Positions 33,680 through 42,135 of a stretch of 53,686 nt of DNA are shown here, one piece after another. A program made the position numbers and the translations under genes. The notes beneath the pieces were generated by a model, which was not told the DNA's origin, did no database searches, and saw only the letters and a program-made list of their open reading frames with translations. Origin of the DNA: Deltaproteobacteria bacterium (GTDB taxonomy: Bacteria > Desulfobacterota > Desulfobacteria > Desulfobacterales > SURF-15); the NCBI GenBank assembly GCA_019309565.1, contig JAFDFZ010000031.1, positions 1 through 53,686 of the forward strand, in the 5' to 3' direction. Position 1 is the stretch's first letter. Every line of letters begins with the position of its first letter.

Positions 33680-35284
33680 ATGGAGTCGATCGTACTTTAT
33701 GACACAACCCTGAGGGATGGAACCCAGGGAGAAAACATCAATTTTACCGCAGAGGAAAAGATTAAGATCGCCCAGCGGCTTGATGCTCTGGGGATCCATT
33801 ATATTGAGGGCGGCTGGCCCGGTTCCAACCCGAGAGATCTTAAGTTTTTCGATCTGGCAAAACGGGTACGGTTCAGGCAGGCGCAACTGGCCGCGTTCGG
33901 TTCTACCTGCAAACCTCATATTGATCCAGCGCAGGATCGGAATGTAATCGCTCTTTTGGAAAGTGAAACCCCAGTGGTTGCCGTGGTCGGCAAAAGCTGG
34001 GACCTGCATGTGCAGCAAGTTATGGACAATTCTCTTGAAGAAAACCTATCCATGATCCGAAGAACCATAGTCTATCTCAAACAAAACCAGAGAGAGGTTT
34101 TTTTCGATGCTGAACATTTCTTTGACGGGTACAAAGACAATAGGGAATATGCCACAGACACGCTGCTGGTGGCAATCGAAGCGGGTGCCGATGCCATTGT
34201 ACTGTGTGATACCAACGGGGGCTCGCTTCCCTTTGAGGTGGAACAGACGGTTGGAACCATTAGAAACCTTTTGCTTGAAAAATACGGAAATACCTTACAG
34301 GTGAAACTTGGCATCCACACCCACAATGATTCAGGGCTTGCGGTGGCAAATTCCATTGCTGCGGTGCGGGCAGGCGCAGCAATGATTCAGGGAACCATAA
34401 ACGGATATGGGGAAAGATGCGGCAATGCGGATCTGACTTCCATTATTCCGATCTTAAGTCTGAAAATGAATCGCCCCTGTATCTCAAAAGAAAATCTCTC
34501 TCAGTTAAGGAAACTGTCTCGATATGTGAGTGAAACAGCCAATATGATTCCGTTGAACACACGGCCTTTTGTGGGTGAAAGTGCGTTTGCACATAAGGGC
34601 GGTCTTCATGTCAATGCCATCATGAAGGTGCCGCGAGCATACGAGCACATCGATCCTGAAATCGTCGGCAATGAACGTCGTGTGTTGATTTCTGACCTTT
34701 CCGGTAAAAGCAACGTGGAATACAAAGCAAAAGAACTGGGGGTTCAACTTGGAGCCAATGGTTATGATAGCCGGAAAATAGTGGCTGAAATCAAGCAAAT
34801 GGAACAGCAGGGATTTCAGTTTGACGTTGCAGAGGGTTCCTTTAAGATCCTTCTTGAGAAGTTCACAGACCAGTTCAAACCCGCTTTTGAACTGGAATCT
34901 TTTAGAGTAACCATTGAAAAGGATAAAGATCGGCCCTGCACAGCCCATGCAACCATTAAAATATCCGTTGACGGGCGGGAAGAGATTACGGCGGCGGAAG
35001 GAAACGGGCCTGTAAGTGCCCTGGACAACGCGCTTCGAAAAGCCCTGGATAAGTTTTACCCCCACCTTAGCGGTATGCGGCTTGTGGACTTTAAGGTTCG
35101 GGTCATTGACGGCAGGGAAGGAACCGCCGCCCGTGTGCGGGTGCTTATAGAGTCGAGGGACCAGGATAATATATGGAACACCATCGGGGTTTCGGAAGAC
35201 ATTATAGAAGCAAGCTGGCAGGCGCTGGCTGACAGCATTCAGTATAAGCTGTCTGTAGACAAGTCCATTAACGGCAACCTTTAA
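33680..35284 (+). CDS. cimA: (R)-citramalate synthase
   Basis: A 534-residue enzyme of the DRE-TIM/isopropylmalate synthase superfamily that condenses pyruvate and acetyl-CoA to citramalate, giving 2-oxobutyrate for isoleucine without threonine. The start TTLRDGTQGENINFT and EGGWPGSNPRD are diagnostic of CimA rather than LeuA. HTHNDSGLAVANS and NGYGERCGNADL are the metal and active-site blocks, and the C-terminal regulatory domain is complete. It lies about 45 bp after the MITE-like element, and leuA is downstream. Confidence 0.93.
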   Translation: MESIVLYDTTLRDGTQGENINFTAEEKIKIAQRLDALGIHYIEGGWPGSNPRDLKFFDLAKRVRFRQAQLAAFGSTCKPHIDPAQDRNVIALLESETPVVAVVGKSWDLHVQQVMDNSLEENLSMIRRTIVYLKQNQREVFFDAEHFFDGYKDNREYATDTLLVAIEAGADAIVLCDTNGGSLPFEVEQTVGTIRNLLLEKYGNTLQVKLGIHTHNDSGLAVANSIAAVRAGAAMIQGTINGYGERCGNADLTSIIPILSLKMNRPCISKENLSQLRKLSRYVSETANMIPLNTRPFVGESAFAHKGGLHVNAIMKVPRAYEHIDPEIVGNERRVLISDLSGKSNVEYKAKELGVQLGANGYDSRKIVAEIKQMEQQGFQFDVAEGSFKILLEKFTDQFKPAFELESFRVTIEKDKDRPCTAHATIKISVDGREEITAAEGNGPVSALDNALRKALDKFYPHLSGMRLVDFKVRVIDGREGTAARVRVLIESRDQDNIWNTIGVSEDIIEASWQALADSIQYKLSVDKSINGNL

Positions 35285-35334
35285 ACCGGGAAAATGAAAT
35301 GATCGATCCATTGAAAGCGATAGATGGGATGAAT

Positions 35335-35368
35335 GCCGCAGGACATGGCATATACCCTGTCCTGCGGC
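35335..35368. other. Perfect 11-bp hairpin between cimA and leuA
   Basis: GCCGCAGGACA and TGTCCTGCGGC form an 11-bp stem with a 12-nt loop. No T-run follows on the plus strand, so it is more likely a processing or stability element of the mRNA than a terminator. Confidence 0.65.
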
Positions 35369-35415
35369 CAATGCTCGCATAAGGGTTTGAGGCAAGCTAA
35401 TAAGGTCCGATGTTT

Positions 35416-35432
35416 GTTACAACCATTGTAAC
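35416..35432. promoter_or_regulatory. 17-bp palindrome upstream of leuA
   Basis: GTTACAA-CCA-TTGTAAC is a perfect palindrome 60 bp before the leuA start. A similar core occurs as TTACAATGTAA at 16447-16457. It could be an operator for an unidentified repressor that controls leuA separately from the ilv genes. Confidence 0.4.
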
Positions 35433-35491
35433 TTAAGGAATTTTGAAACACCCCATTGGGGAAATACTCAAATCCAAAAAGGAGCGGTATG

Positions 35492-37030
35492 ATGAAACAG
35501 CAAATTATTATTTTCGATACGACTTTAAGAGACGGGGAGCAGTCCCCGGGTGCCAGCATGAATACGGGTGAGAAGCTCAGACTTGCCAGGCAGCTGGAAA
35601 AACTGGGTGTCGATGTTCTTGAGGCCGGTTTTCCGGCCGCATCTGAGGGAGATCTGGATGCAGTTTCTAAAATTGCCGCAAAGCTGGAAAAGACCGAGGT
35701 CACAGCTTTGGCCAGAGCAAACAAACCGGATATCGACAGAGCGTGGCAGGCGGTTCGACATGCGGCAAAGCCACGAATTCACACCTTTATTGCCACCTCC
35801 GATATCCACATGGACTATAAGCTGAAAATGACCCGCCAAGAAGTGCTTCAGGCAGCCATCGATGCTGTTAAGTACGCAAAGTCTTTTACGGATAACGTGG
35901 AATTTTCAGCTGAAGACGGCTCTCGAAGCGATCGGGACTTTTTATGCAAGATATTTGAAGCGGCCATAGAGGCAGGCGCCACAACGGTCAATCTTCCAGA
36001 CACGGTAGGATACGCGATTCCACATGAATTTGAAGATCTTGTCACATACATAATCTCTCATACACCGAACATCGATAAAGCCGTCCTAAGCGTTCACTGC
36101 CATAATGATCTGGGATTGGCCACCGCAAATACGCTTGCCGCTATCCGGGCCGGAGCCAGGCAGGCCGAGGTGACCATAAACGGTATCGGAGAGAGAGCGG
36201 GAAACACATCTCTAGAGGAAGTGGTGATGGCGATTCGTACAAGAGCCAATTATCTTCCGGTAAAAACCGCAATAAACACAGAGCAGATTTATCCCACCAG
36301 CCGGCTGGTCAGCATGATCACGGGGATCATGGTACAACCAAACAAGGCCATCGTGGGTGCCAACGCATTTGCCCATGAAGCGGGAATCCACCAGGATGGG
36401 GTTTTGAAAAATCCCATGACCTATGAAATCATGAAACCGGAAACCATTGGGCTTAGCACAAGCAAGCTGATCCTGGGTAAACATTCCGGCCGTCATGCGC
36501 TGCGCACCCATCTTAAAAATTTGGGATATGACCTGTCCGATGAAGAAGTGAACCTTGTGTTTAAAAAATTTAAAGAACTGGCGGACAAGAAAAAACATGT
36601 GGTTGACGAAGACCTTGAAGCGATAGTAACAGAGGGTGTTCTTCGCACGGCCGACATTTTTCGCCTGGAATACCAGCATGTCACCAGCGGAACCACCGTT
36701 CTGCCCATGGCAAGTGTAAAATTGAGCATTAATGGCCGGCCGGTTCAAGGGGCGGATTATGGAAACGGCCCAATAGATGCGGTATATAACACCATTTCAA
36801 AATTAACCGGATCCAGGGCCGAGCTGTTACGGTTTTCCATCAGTGCGCTTACGGGAGGCACCGATGCGATGGGAGAAGTTACGGTTCGGCTGAGAGAAAA
36901 CGGCCTGGTTGCACTGGGAAAAGGCGCTGATCCGGACATCATCACGGCCAGTGCCAAAGCCTTTATCAATGGTCTAAACCGGTTGGAATACTTAAAAACC
37001 CATCCGGTTCAGACACCGGAAAGCCTGTAG
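35492..37030 (+). CDS. leuA: 2-isopropylmalate synthase
   Basis: A 512-residue enzyme (from ATG 35492) that condenses 2-oxoisovalerate with acetyl-CoA, the first step of leucine synthesis. [15 protein letters not shown], the [17 protein letters not shown] metal block and [15 protein letters not shown] are standard. The C-terminal domain with [19 protein letters not shown] is the leucine-binding regulatory domain. ATG 35492 is 7 nt after AAAAAGGAG; ATG 35489 is adjacent and the frame is open up to 35456. No leuB, leuC or leuD is in the window. The transcript ends in the strong terminator at 37052-37086. Confidence 0.95.
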   Translation: MKQQIIIFDTTLRDGEQSPGASMNTGEKLRLARQLEKLGVDVLEAGFPAASEGDLDAVSKIAAKLEKTEVTALARANKPDIDRAWQAVRHAAKPRIHTFIATSDIHMDYKLKMTRQEVLQAAIDAVKYAKSFTDNVEFSAEDGSRSDRDFLCKIFEAAIEAGATTVNLPDTVGYAIPHEFEDLVTYIISHTPNIDKAVLSVHCHNDLGLATANTLAAIRAGARQAEVTINGIGERAGNTSLEEVVMAIRTRANYLPVKTAINTEQIYPTSRLVSMITGIMVQPNKAIVGANAFAHEAGIHQDGVLKNPMTYEIMKPETIGLSTSKLILGKHSGRHALRTHLKNLGYDLSDEEVNLVFKKFKELADKKKHVVDEDLEAIVTEGVLRTADIFRLEYQHVTSGTTVLPMASVKLSINGRPVQGADYGNGPIDAVYNTISKLTGSRAELLRFSISALTGGTDAMGEVTVRLRENGLVALGKGADPDIITASAKAFINGLNRLEYLKTHPVQTPESL

Positions 37031-37051
37031 GATCACAGCTTTTCCGCAATA

Positions 37052-37086
37052 AAGAGCAAAGAGACCCGATGTCTCTTTGCTCTTTT
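37052..37086 (+). terminator. Intrinsic terminator after leuA
   Basis: AAGAGCAAAGAGAC (37052-37065), loop CCGAT, then GTCTCTTTGCTCTT (37071-37084) form a 14-bp stem followed by Ts. This closes the ilv-cimA-leuA unit. Confidence 0.9.
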
Positions 37087-37274
37087 CACCGGCTCCATAT
37101 TTTAAAGACCCCGCAGCCCCGGAAATCAGGATCTTCACCTTGTTGGGTCGTAGCCGATGGCGAAGCCCAATTGCTTCGACAAGCTTAAGGGGAATGGGCT
37201 CGCCCTGTTGAATCCCCAAAAGGGTGCGCAAAGCGCAATTCAATAGGACTCGCTGTTTAGGTTCAAATATAAGC

Positions 37275-37934
37275 TTATCGTTTATAGGGTAAGTTCCCTA
37301 TTTCATGTATGCGGGATGCTGTTTTTTTTCCGATACCCGCAGCCTCGCACAGCTCTTTTTCACTTGCAGAGAACAGCCGGGATATGGTTTTAAAATGTCT
37401 TAACAAATTCTGGGCAGCCTTTGGTCCGATGGAAGGCAGGCCCTCTACGATATACTGCAGCAATATAGAAGCATCTTTGGGTTTCTGAGATCTTAACGCA
37501 ACCTCGTAGCCAAGTCCCTGCTGGCTGTGCCTGGCCATTGCTTCCAGCATCAGGGCTGTTTGCTTGGCGTCAGTTGCTTGTACCACAGGGATACCTTCAA
37601 TTACAGAGAGATAAGAAACCGCTCCCACCAGCGCTTCCGGGCTGATCTTAGAGTGTGTTTGAAAAAAATCGCCTTCGATAATAATGATTGGGCGCTCATA
37701 TTCTGCTTTCAAACGATAAACCTGGCTGAATAGCCGGTTGTCCGTAATGGAGCTTACAAAATCTTCGGCTTCCTTTCTTTCAACGATTACCCCCGGGCCG
37801 CATACATAATCTCCACAGGCTAAATCAGCATACTTGACGGTTATTGTTCGGCTTCTTTCCAAGCAGCCGCAAACTCTTGAGCGCTGCTCGCGCATATCGG
37901 CTGTGATGACCAATAGGTTTGTGGATGTGCCCAT
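37275..37934 (-). CDS. XPF/ERCC4-type nuclease with helix-hairpin-helix domain
   Basis: A 219-residue protein. Residues about 8-60 have the ERCC4 nuclease pattern: D13 in ITADMREQ, D42 in GDYVCGPG and the VERKEAEDF signature (Glu52-Arg-Lys54, Asp58). Residues about 160-215 hold two helix-hairpin-helix DNA-binding motifs (LPSIGPKAAQNLLRHF and AAGIGKKTASRIHEI). The layout matches the nuclease part of archaeal Hef and XPF/Mus81, which cut forked or flap DNA. The helicase domain of Hef is absent. In bacteria such a protein is uncommon and may have come from archaea, or be a general Desulfobacterota feature. It is a single gene, probably in DNA repair. Confidence 0.85.
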   Translation of the reverse strand: MGTSTNLLVITADMREQRSRVCGCLERSRTITVKYADLACGDYVCGPGVIVERKEAEDFVSSITDNRLFSQVYRLKAEYERPIIIIEGDFFQTHSKISPEALVGAVSYLSVIEGIPVVQATDAKQTALMLEAMARHSQQGLGYEVALRSQKPKDASILLQYIVEGLPSIGPKAAQNLLRHFKTISRLFSASEKELCEAAGIGKKTASRIHEIGNLPYKR

Positions 37935-38142
37935 TTTATCATCGCGGAATGCATTTAGTCACTTTTTATGCTACTAAAATGTCATCGAGTATAAAAATCA
38001 ATATCAGATTTCACGGAGGATTTCCATCATTTATGGTTTTTCATAGGACACTGAATCCATCAACGTTATTACCGCTTGCTTAAGCGCAGCGGTAATGACC
38101 TATGGAATCTCCAAGGCTTTAAATTAGTGGAAAGGAGGATCA

Positions 38143-38334
38143 ATGAGGTATTTTGCAATCTATCTGATCGGTTTGTCGATTGCTACTTTTATTGCGGCAG
38201 CGTTTTTGAATCTCACATATGGTGAGGTCTACGGGGTGGTGCCGGAAGGGTTTTCACGGGCAAGCACCAATATTTCCCTGATCGCTATCGCTATCGGCAT
38301 CTGGAGGGACGAAATCAAGGGAGACAAGGAATAA
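38143..38334 (+). CDS. Small membrane protein
   Basis: A 63-residue protein with a strong ribosome binding site (AAAGGAGGATCA) 5 nt before its ATG. Residues about 3-25 form one hydrophobic segment (YLIGLSIATFIAAAF) and about 45-54 may form a second (LIAIAIGIW); the tail is charged (RDEIKGDKE). No family is recognised. It lies alone between the nuclease and ferritin-like genes, with a terminator-like hairpin after it at 38358-38395. The good start and the stable hairpin favour a real gene. Confidence 0.65.
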   Translation: MRYFAIYLIGLSIATFIAAAFLNLTYGEVYGVVPEGFSRASTNISLIAIAIGIWRDEIKGDKE

Positions 38335-38357
38335 GCTGCCGGAGATGAAACAAGGAG

Positions 38358-38395
38358 AATCCACCGTCAGAATCAGTATCGTTGGATTTTCTTTT
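38358..38395 (+). terminator. Intrinsic terminator after the small membrane protein gene
   Basis: AATCCACCG (38358-38366) pairs with CGTTGGATT (38380-38388) with one mismatch, followed by a T-rich run. It lies 24 bp after the stop at 38334. Confidence 0.65.
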
Positions 38396-38440
38396 GTAAC
38401 GTTAACATAAGGTTGCTGCATCTAGTGTTGATGCCACTGA

Positions 38441-38908
38441 TCAGTCTCCCATTTCCGCCATATAATCATCGTATTTTGTCTCCAGGGCAAGTTTGTGTTT
38501 TGCCTCTTCCTGGCATAGCATTTTGAACAAATGCTTGCTGCTTTCACCTTCTGCCTGCTCAAGCAGCTGGTTGTAAAGCGCAAGCGCTTTTTCCTCCCGC
38601 TTCATTGCAAGCAATAGCAGCTCACTGTATGTCATTCCAGGGCGATACTCCATTTCGGTAATGTAATTGCTTCTTTTGATGTCCGGAATCCATTTGAACT
38701 TATATTCGGAGATGCCTTCCACGATTCCCTTGTTTTTTAATTCCTCAAGCAGCCTGCGATGCTTTTTTTCCTCTGCAGCAAATTCCAAGAGCATATCCTT
38801 GGCTCCCGACATGGATTCCTGCTGGCTTACTTGTTCATAAAAATCCGCCGCCTCTATTTCTTTTTCGATGGCAAAATCGATGACTTCCTGAAGGTTCTTA
38901 AAATTCAT
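38441..38908 (-). CDS. Ferritin-like / rubrerythrin-type protein
   Basis: A 155-residue four-helix protein. Helix 1 has EKEIEAADFYEQ, helix 2 has FAAEEKKHRR, helix 3 has MKREEKALALYNQ and helix 4 has CQEEAKHKLALE, giving two EExxH pairs and a di-iron site as in rubrerythrin-family proteins. No C-terminal rubredoxin domain is present. It may remove peroxide or store iron. ATG 38908 is preferred (GGAG 8 nt upstream) to ATG 38914, which lies only 2 nt from it. It lies 19 nt downstream of pyrD on the same strand, so co-transcription is likely. Confidence 0.85.
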   Translation of the reverse strand: MNFKNLQEVIDFAIEKEIEAADFYEQVSQQESMSGAKDMLLEFAAEEKKHRRLLEELKNKGIVEGISEYKFKWIPDIKRSNYITEMEYRPGMTYSELLLLAMKREEKALALYNQLLEQAEGESSKHLFKMLCQEEAKHKLALETKYDDYMAEMGD

Positions 38909-38927
38909 GTTCATTTCTCCTTATCTT

Positions 38928-39848
38928 CTAAATTTCCAACGTACCGATGATATCCGTTATTTTGGAAATATTTCTTGACGATAGAAACCGATCGAGGCCC
39001 TCAATGATTTCTATGGTGGCACGGGGATTGATAAAATTGGCTGTTCCCACCTGGATCGCAGCTGCCCCTGCGATTAAAAACTCAAGGGCATCCCGAGCAT
39101 TCATAATTCCACCGATCCCCACCACCGGAATCCGGACAGCCTGTACAACCTGCCAGACCATGCGCAGCGCAACCGGTTTTATGGCCGGACCGGAAAGACC
39201 CCCGGTAATGTTAGCTAGCTTCGGGCGACGGGACTCAATATCTACAGCCATCCCTGTAATCGTATTGATCAAGGATATCGCATCCGCTCCAGCATCTTCC
39301 ACACACCTTGCAATCTGTGTGATGTCGGTAACATTGGGTGAGAGTTTCACCATGACCGGCAGCCGGGCTTGCTTCCGCACTTTGTTGACCAGCTCATATG
39401 CTGATCTCGGATCTACCCCGAAGGCAACACCGCCGGCCTTCACGTTCGGGCAGGAAATATTGACTTCAATGCCGGATATGCCGTCGACATCGTTGAGACG
39501 GCATACCAGCTCAACGTATTCTTCTGCTGTCTCTCCGTATATGTTCACAAAAGTTGGAGTTGTAAGCTGTCTTAAAAAGGGCAGCTTCTCCTGGATGAAG
39601 GCGTCGATGCCCACGTTTTCCAGGCCGATGGCATTGAGCATCCCACAGGGGGTCTCAACAATCCGCGGCGGGGGATTTCCTCTGCTGGGAGCCAGGGAAA
39701 GCCCTTTGACAATAATGGCTCCAAGACGATTCAGATCGATGAGCCTGTGATATTCACTGCCATATCCAAACGTTCCGGAAGAGGTCATCACCGGGTTTTT
39801 AAGTTTAACTCCGGCAATCTCTACCCGCAGGTCGGTACTATTCTGCAT
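38928..39848 (-). CDS. pyrD: Dihydroorotate dehydrogenase, class 1B catalytic subunit
   Basis: A 306-residue FMN enzyme that oxidises dihydroorotate to orotate in pyrimidine synthesis. GTFGYGSEY, the class 1B catalytic-cysteine block VNISCPNVKAGGVAFG, ISLINTITGMAVD and VGIGGIMNARDALEFLIAGA are present. Class 1B enzymes pair with PyrK, which carries FAD and an iron-sulfur cluster. No pyrK is adjacent, so electrons must pass to a PyrK encoded elsewhere or another partner. The downstream gene encodes a ferritin-like protein. Confidence 0.93.
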   Translation of the reverse strand: MQNSTDLRVEIAGVKLKNPVMTSSGTFGYGSEYHRLIDLNRLGAIIVKGLSLAPSRGNPPPRIVETPCGMLNAIGLENVGIDAFIQEKLPFLRQLTTPTFVNIYGETAEEYVELVCRLNDVDGISGIEVNISCPNVKAGGVAFGVDPRSAYELVNKVRKQARLPVMVKLSPNVTDITQIARCVEDAGADAISLINTITGMAVDIESRRPKLANITGGLSGPAIKPVALRMVWQVVQAVRIPVVGIGGIMNARDALEFLIAGAAAIQVGTANFINPRATIEIIEGLDRFLSSRNISKITDIIGTLEI

Positions 39849-39860
39849 GATGTTCCCATC

Positions 39861-39895
39861 AAACCCATCCGGTGTGAGCGCCGGAGGTTTTTTTC
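39861..39895 (+). terminator. Terminator-like hairpin in the pyrD-flavodoxin spacer
   Basis: AAACC-CA-TCCGG pairs with CCGGAGGTTT with a 2-base bulge, and a run of Ts follows on the plus strand. It is upstream of the 40008 gene and antisense to the pyrD leader, so it may stop antisense reading or act in a leader. Its role is unclear. Confidence 0.4.
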
Positions 39896-40007
39896 GGCAA
39901 CCAATACCCCATATACGGCACCGTAAATCTTTTTATAAAATATATGTTGATTGATATCAAGCCACTGGTTAAAGTTATGCAAAAAAAGCGAAAGGATGAA
40001 TTAGATT

Positions 40008-40874
40008 ATGAAAACGGTTCTCGGGATTCTCGGATCTCCCCGGAAGCTGGGAAACTGCGAAATTATGGTGAAGGAAATAAGCGAACATATCTCTGAACCT
40101 CACCGGTTAAAACTGTTGCGATTATCGGATTTCAATCTGCTCCCCTGCAGGGGTTGTTACCGATGCCTTTTCGATGAGAACGGATGTTCTCAAGAAGATG
40201 ATTTCTATACTGTTTTGAACGAAATCATCGATGCGGATGCACTGATTCTGGCAGTTCCCACCTATTTCCTCGGGCCAAACGGGTGCCTTAAACTTTTTCT
40301 GGACCGAGGGCTTGCTTTTTATGCCCATGCTGAAACCTTATGGGGAAAGCCTTCTGTGGGTATCGGCATTGCAGGCATCTCGGGCAAAGAAGGATATACG
40401 CTGCTCGGCATAGAAAGCTTTTTAAAGCTTGTCCTATCAGATATCAAAATGAGCACAATCATATATGGTGCATTGCCGGGGGAAATCTTTCTCAACCGAA
40501 AAAACAGAGCCGTGGCCACCCAGCTGGGGGCCGCACTGTTTGGCCCGCCTGAAAAAAAACATACACCCTGCTGTCCGTTATGCGGGGGTGACACATTTCG
40601 TTTTATTTCCGAAAACAAAGTTCAGTGCATGCTGTGCAGCAATACGGGAATCCTTTTGCAACGGGCCGGTATCCCGGTCTTTCAGATCGAACAAACCGAC
40701 CACGAGCTGTTTTTGTCAAAAGAAGGAGTTCTCAAGCACAGGGAATGGTTGAAGGGTATGAAGGCCCGTTTTTTACAGCAAAAAGACGAACTTCGAAAAA
40801 TAACAGGGCCCTACCGCGAAAAAGGGGATTGGGTTAAACCTCAATACAGCACCCGAAAGCAAAAATCTCGGTGA
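40008..40874 (+). CDS. Flavodoxin-like FMN reductase with zinc-ribbon insert
   Basis: A 288-residue protein. Residues about 1-170 form a flavodoxin-like fold with GILGSPRKLGNCE as the FMN loop, CRGCYRCLFDENGC as a possible cluster or zinc site, and VPTYFLGPNGCLKLFLDR. Residues about 185-215 hold a zinc ribbon (CCPLCGGDTF then CMLCSNTG), a less common addition. The last 60 residues are charged and helical. It may reduce a substrate or bind nucleic acid through the ribbon; no partner is adjacent. No strong ribosome binding site is visible (GAAAGGATGAATT upstream). Confidence 0.8.
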   Translation: MKTVLGILGSPRKLGNCEIMVKEISEHISEPHRLKLLRLSDFNLLPCRGCYRCLFDENGCSQEDDFYTVLNEIIDADALILAVPTYFLGPNGCLKLFLDRGLAFYAHAETLWGKPSVGIGIAGISGKEGYTLLGIESFLKLVLSDIKMSTIIYGALPGEIFLNRKNRAVATQLGAALFGPPEKKHTPCCPLCGGDTFRFISENKVQCMLCSNTGILLQRAGIPVFQIEQTDHELFLSKEGVLKHREWLKGMKARFLQQKDELRKITGPYREKGDWVKPQYSTRKQKSR

Positions 40875-40905
40875 ATATTACACCGTTTGCAATTCCCCGA
40901 ATAAT

Positions 40906-41751
40906 TTATGCGGATGATGAAACCACTTTGATATGCCATGGTTCGAATCGCACACCAAGGAAATTTCCTTTGGAATAACGGAGGGTTATGTAGTTTAGCC
41001 GAGAGAGTTTTTGAAATACCCGAGTCCTTGTGAACCGTTCCGTAAAATTTGCCACCCCGTATCCGATCTGTCCCACGTCGAAATCTCCGACAGCATGGTA
41101 TGAAAACCCGGGAGGAGCCAGTGATCGGGAAGCCAAAGACAGGTTGCCTTTGCTGCGATTCGCTTTATTGAGAAAAAGCAGGGTCTGCTTCATAATACTC
41201 CTCACCCCGGATGTCAGTATCAGGTGCTTTCCCACATCTTTTCTCAATTTCAGATAAAGACTCAATGGTCTGCCTTTGTAAAGGTAATTGCCTGTTCCGG
41301 GTATTTTTTTCACCTTACCTTTTTGAATGCAGTCGGTAAGATTTGCCATGGGTTTGTTACCCAGAAAACCATATCCGGCGGCATCTCGATAAAAAATCCA
41401 TTCAAGAAAATCGATTTCTTCTTTTGTAAACCGCCCCACCCTGGAATAATTCCTTGCCAGTTTAAGTGCCTCGTCGAAACTCAACAGATGAAAATTTCCG
41501 TACCCGATTATTCGCTGAAGGCGTGTCAGCCGTTTGAGGGAGGATTGTAGAATACGAAGCTGATTCCCATCCAGGTAAACATCGCCGGGGTGGGGTTTGT
41601 CGAAGTCCTCCATCTTTTGGAGGTAATCCCGGATGAAATCATCAGAAATTCTGCCGGTATGCATTTTTTTTTGTCCGGCAACCACCCTGAAGGAATATCC
41701 GTAAAAAATAGCGCCAAAGAGCGTAGTTTTAAGAAAGTCTCGTCGTCTCAT
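40906..41751 (-). CDS. D-Ala-D-Ala carboxypeptidase VanY-like (peptidase M15B), Tat-exported
   Basis: A 281-residue protein. The N-terminus MRRRDFLKTTLFGAIF has the twin-arginine RRxFLK motif, so it should cross the membrane folded. The zinc peptidase motifs of the M15B family are visible: LTSGVRS, SYHAVGDFD (S-x-H-x-x-G-x-x-D) and EPWH near the C-terminus. These enzymes trim the terminal D-alanine from peptidoglycan or its precursors. The gene stands alone and its own leader region is AT-rich. Confidence 0.85.
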   Translation of the reverse strand: MRRRDFLKTTLFGAIFYGYSFRVVAGQKKMHTGRISDDFIRDYLQKMEDFDKPHPGDVYLDGNQLRILQSSLKRLTRLQRIIGYGNFHLLSFDEALKLARNYSRVGRFTKEEIDFLEWIFYRDAAGYGFLGNKPMANLTDCIQKGKVKKIPGTGNYLYKGRPLSLYLKLRKDVGKHLILTSGVRSIMKQTLLFLNKANRSKGNLSLASRSLAPPGFSYHAVGDFDVGQIGYGVANFTERFTRTRVFQKLSRLNYITLRYSKGNFLGVRFEPWHIKVVSSSA

Positions 41752-41869
41752 CTCCTCCAGATACCGGCAAAGACCCAGTTGTGCAGAAGATCAGCCCATC
41801 AGATCGACAAATTCCTGAACATTATGATATCTTTATAACATACCCATTTTAATATGTAAATGGTAATCT

Positions 41870-42079
41870 TTAAATTCTTTTCTCTTGAACCAGTCTAACG
41901 AAATGCTCGAAAGATCGATCCCATGTCTTTTCGGCATCTTCGGGAAAGCAGCAACCGGGAAGCTGTCGCATCTTTAAGTGATAGCTCAGGCACTCACAGC
42001 AAATTCCTTTTCTAGAACAGGGATCGTAAGTACAGTTGCATCGCGATAGGTTCTTTTCTTTGTTACATTCCATAGGCAT
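41870..42079 (-). CDS. Small Cys-rich protein (DUF6485-like)
   Basis: A 69-residue cytoplasmic protein with ten cysteines clustered in CNCTYDPCSRKGICCECLSYHL and GCCFPEDAEKTWDRS, typical of the DUF6485 family of small metal-binding proteins seen in strict anaerobes. Function unknown; it may bind zinc or an iron-sulfur cluster. It lies 56 nt after the alcohol dehydrogenase gene on the same strand. Confidence 0.75.
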   Translation of the reverse strand: MPMECNKEKNLSRCNCTYDPCSRKGICCECLSYHLKMRQLPGCCFPEDAEKTWDRSFEHFVRLVQEKRI

Positions 42080-42135
42080 ATCTCCTCAATGTGGAATTTG
42101 ATCCGAAAAACATCCTTCCACCAGGTGTTTTTCTG

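Noticed and set aside
34505..35395. Long minus-strand frame of 296 codons inside cimA
   Set aside because: It is wholly antisense to a well-supported gene, has no family pattern and is rich in Cys, His and Phe as expected for a shadow.
38947..39750. Plus-strand frame of 267 codons inside pyrD
   Set aside because: Antisense to a conserved enzyme gene with no recognisable family.
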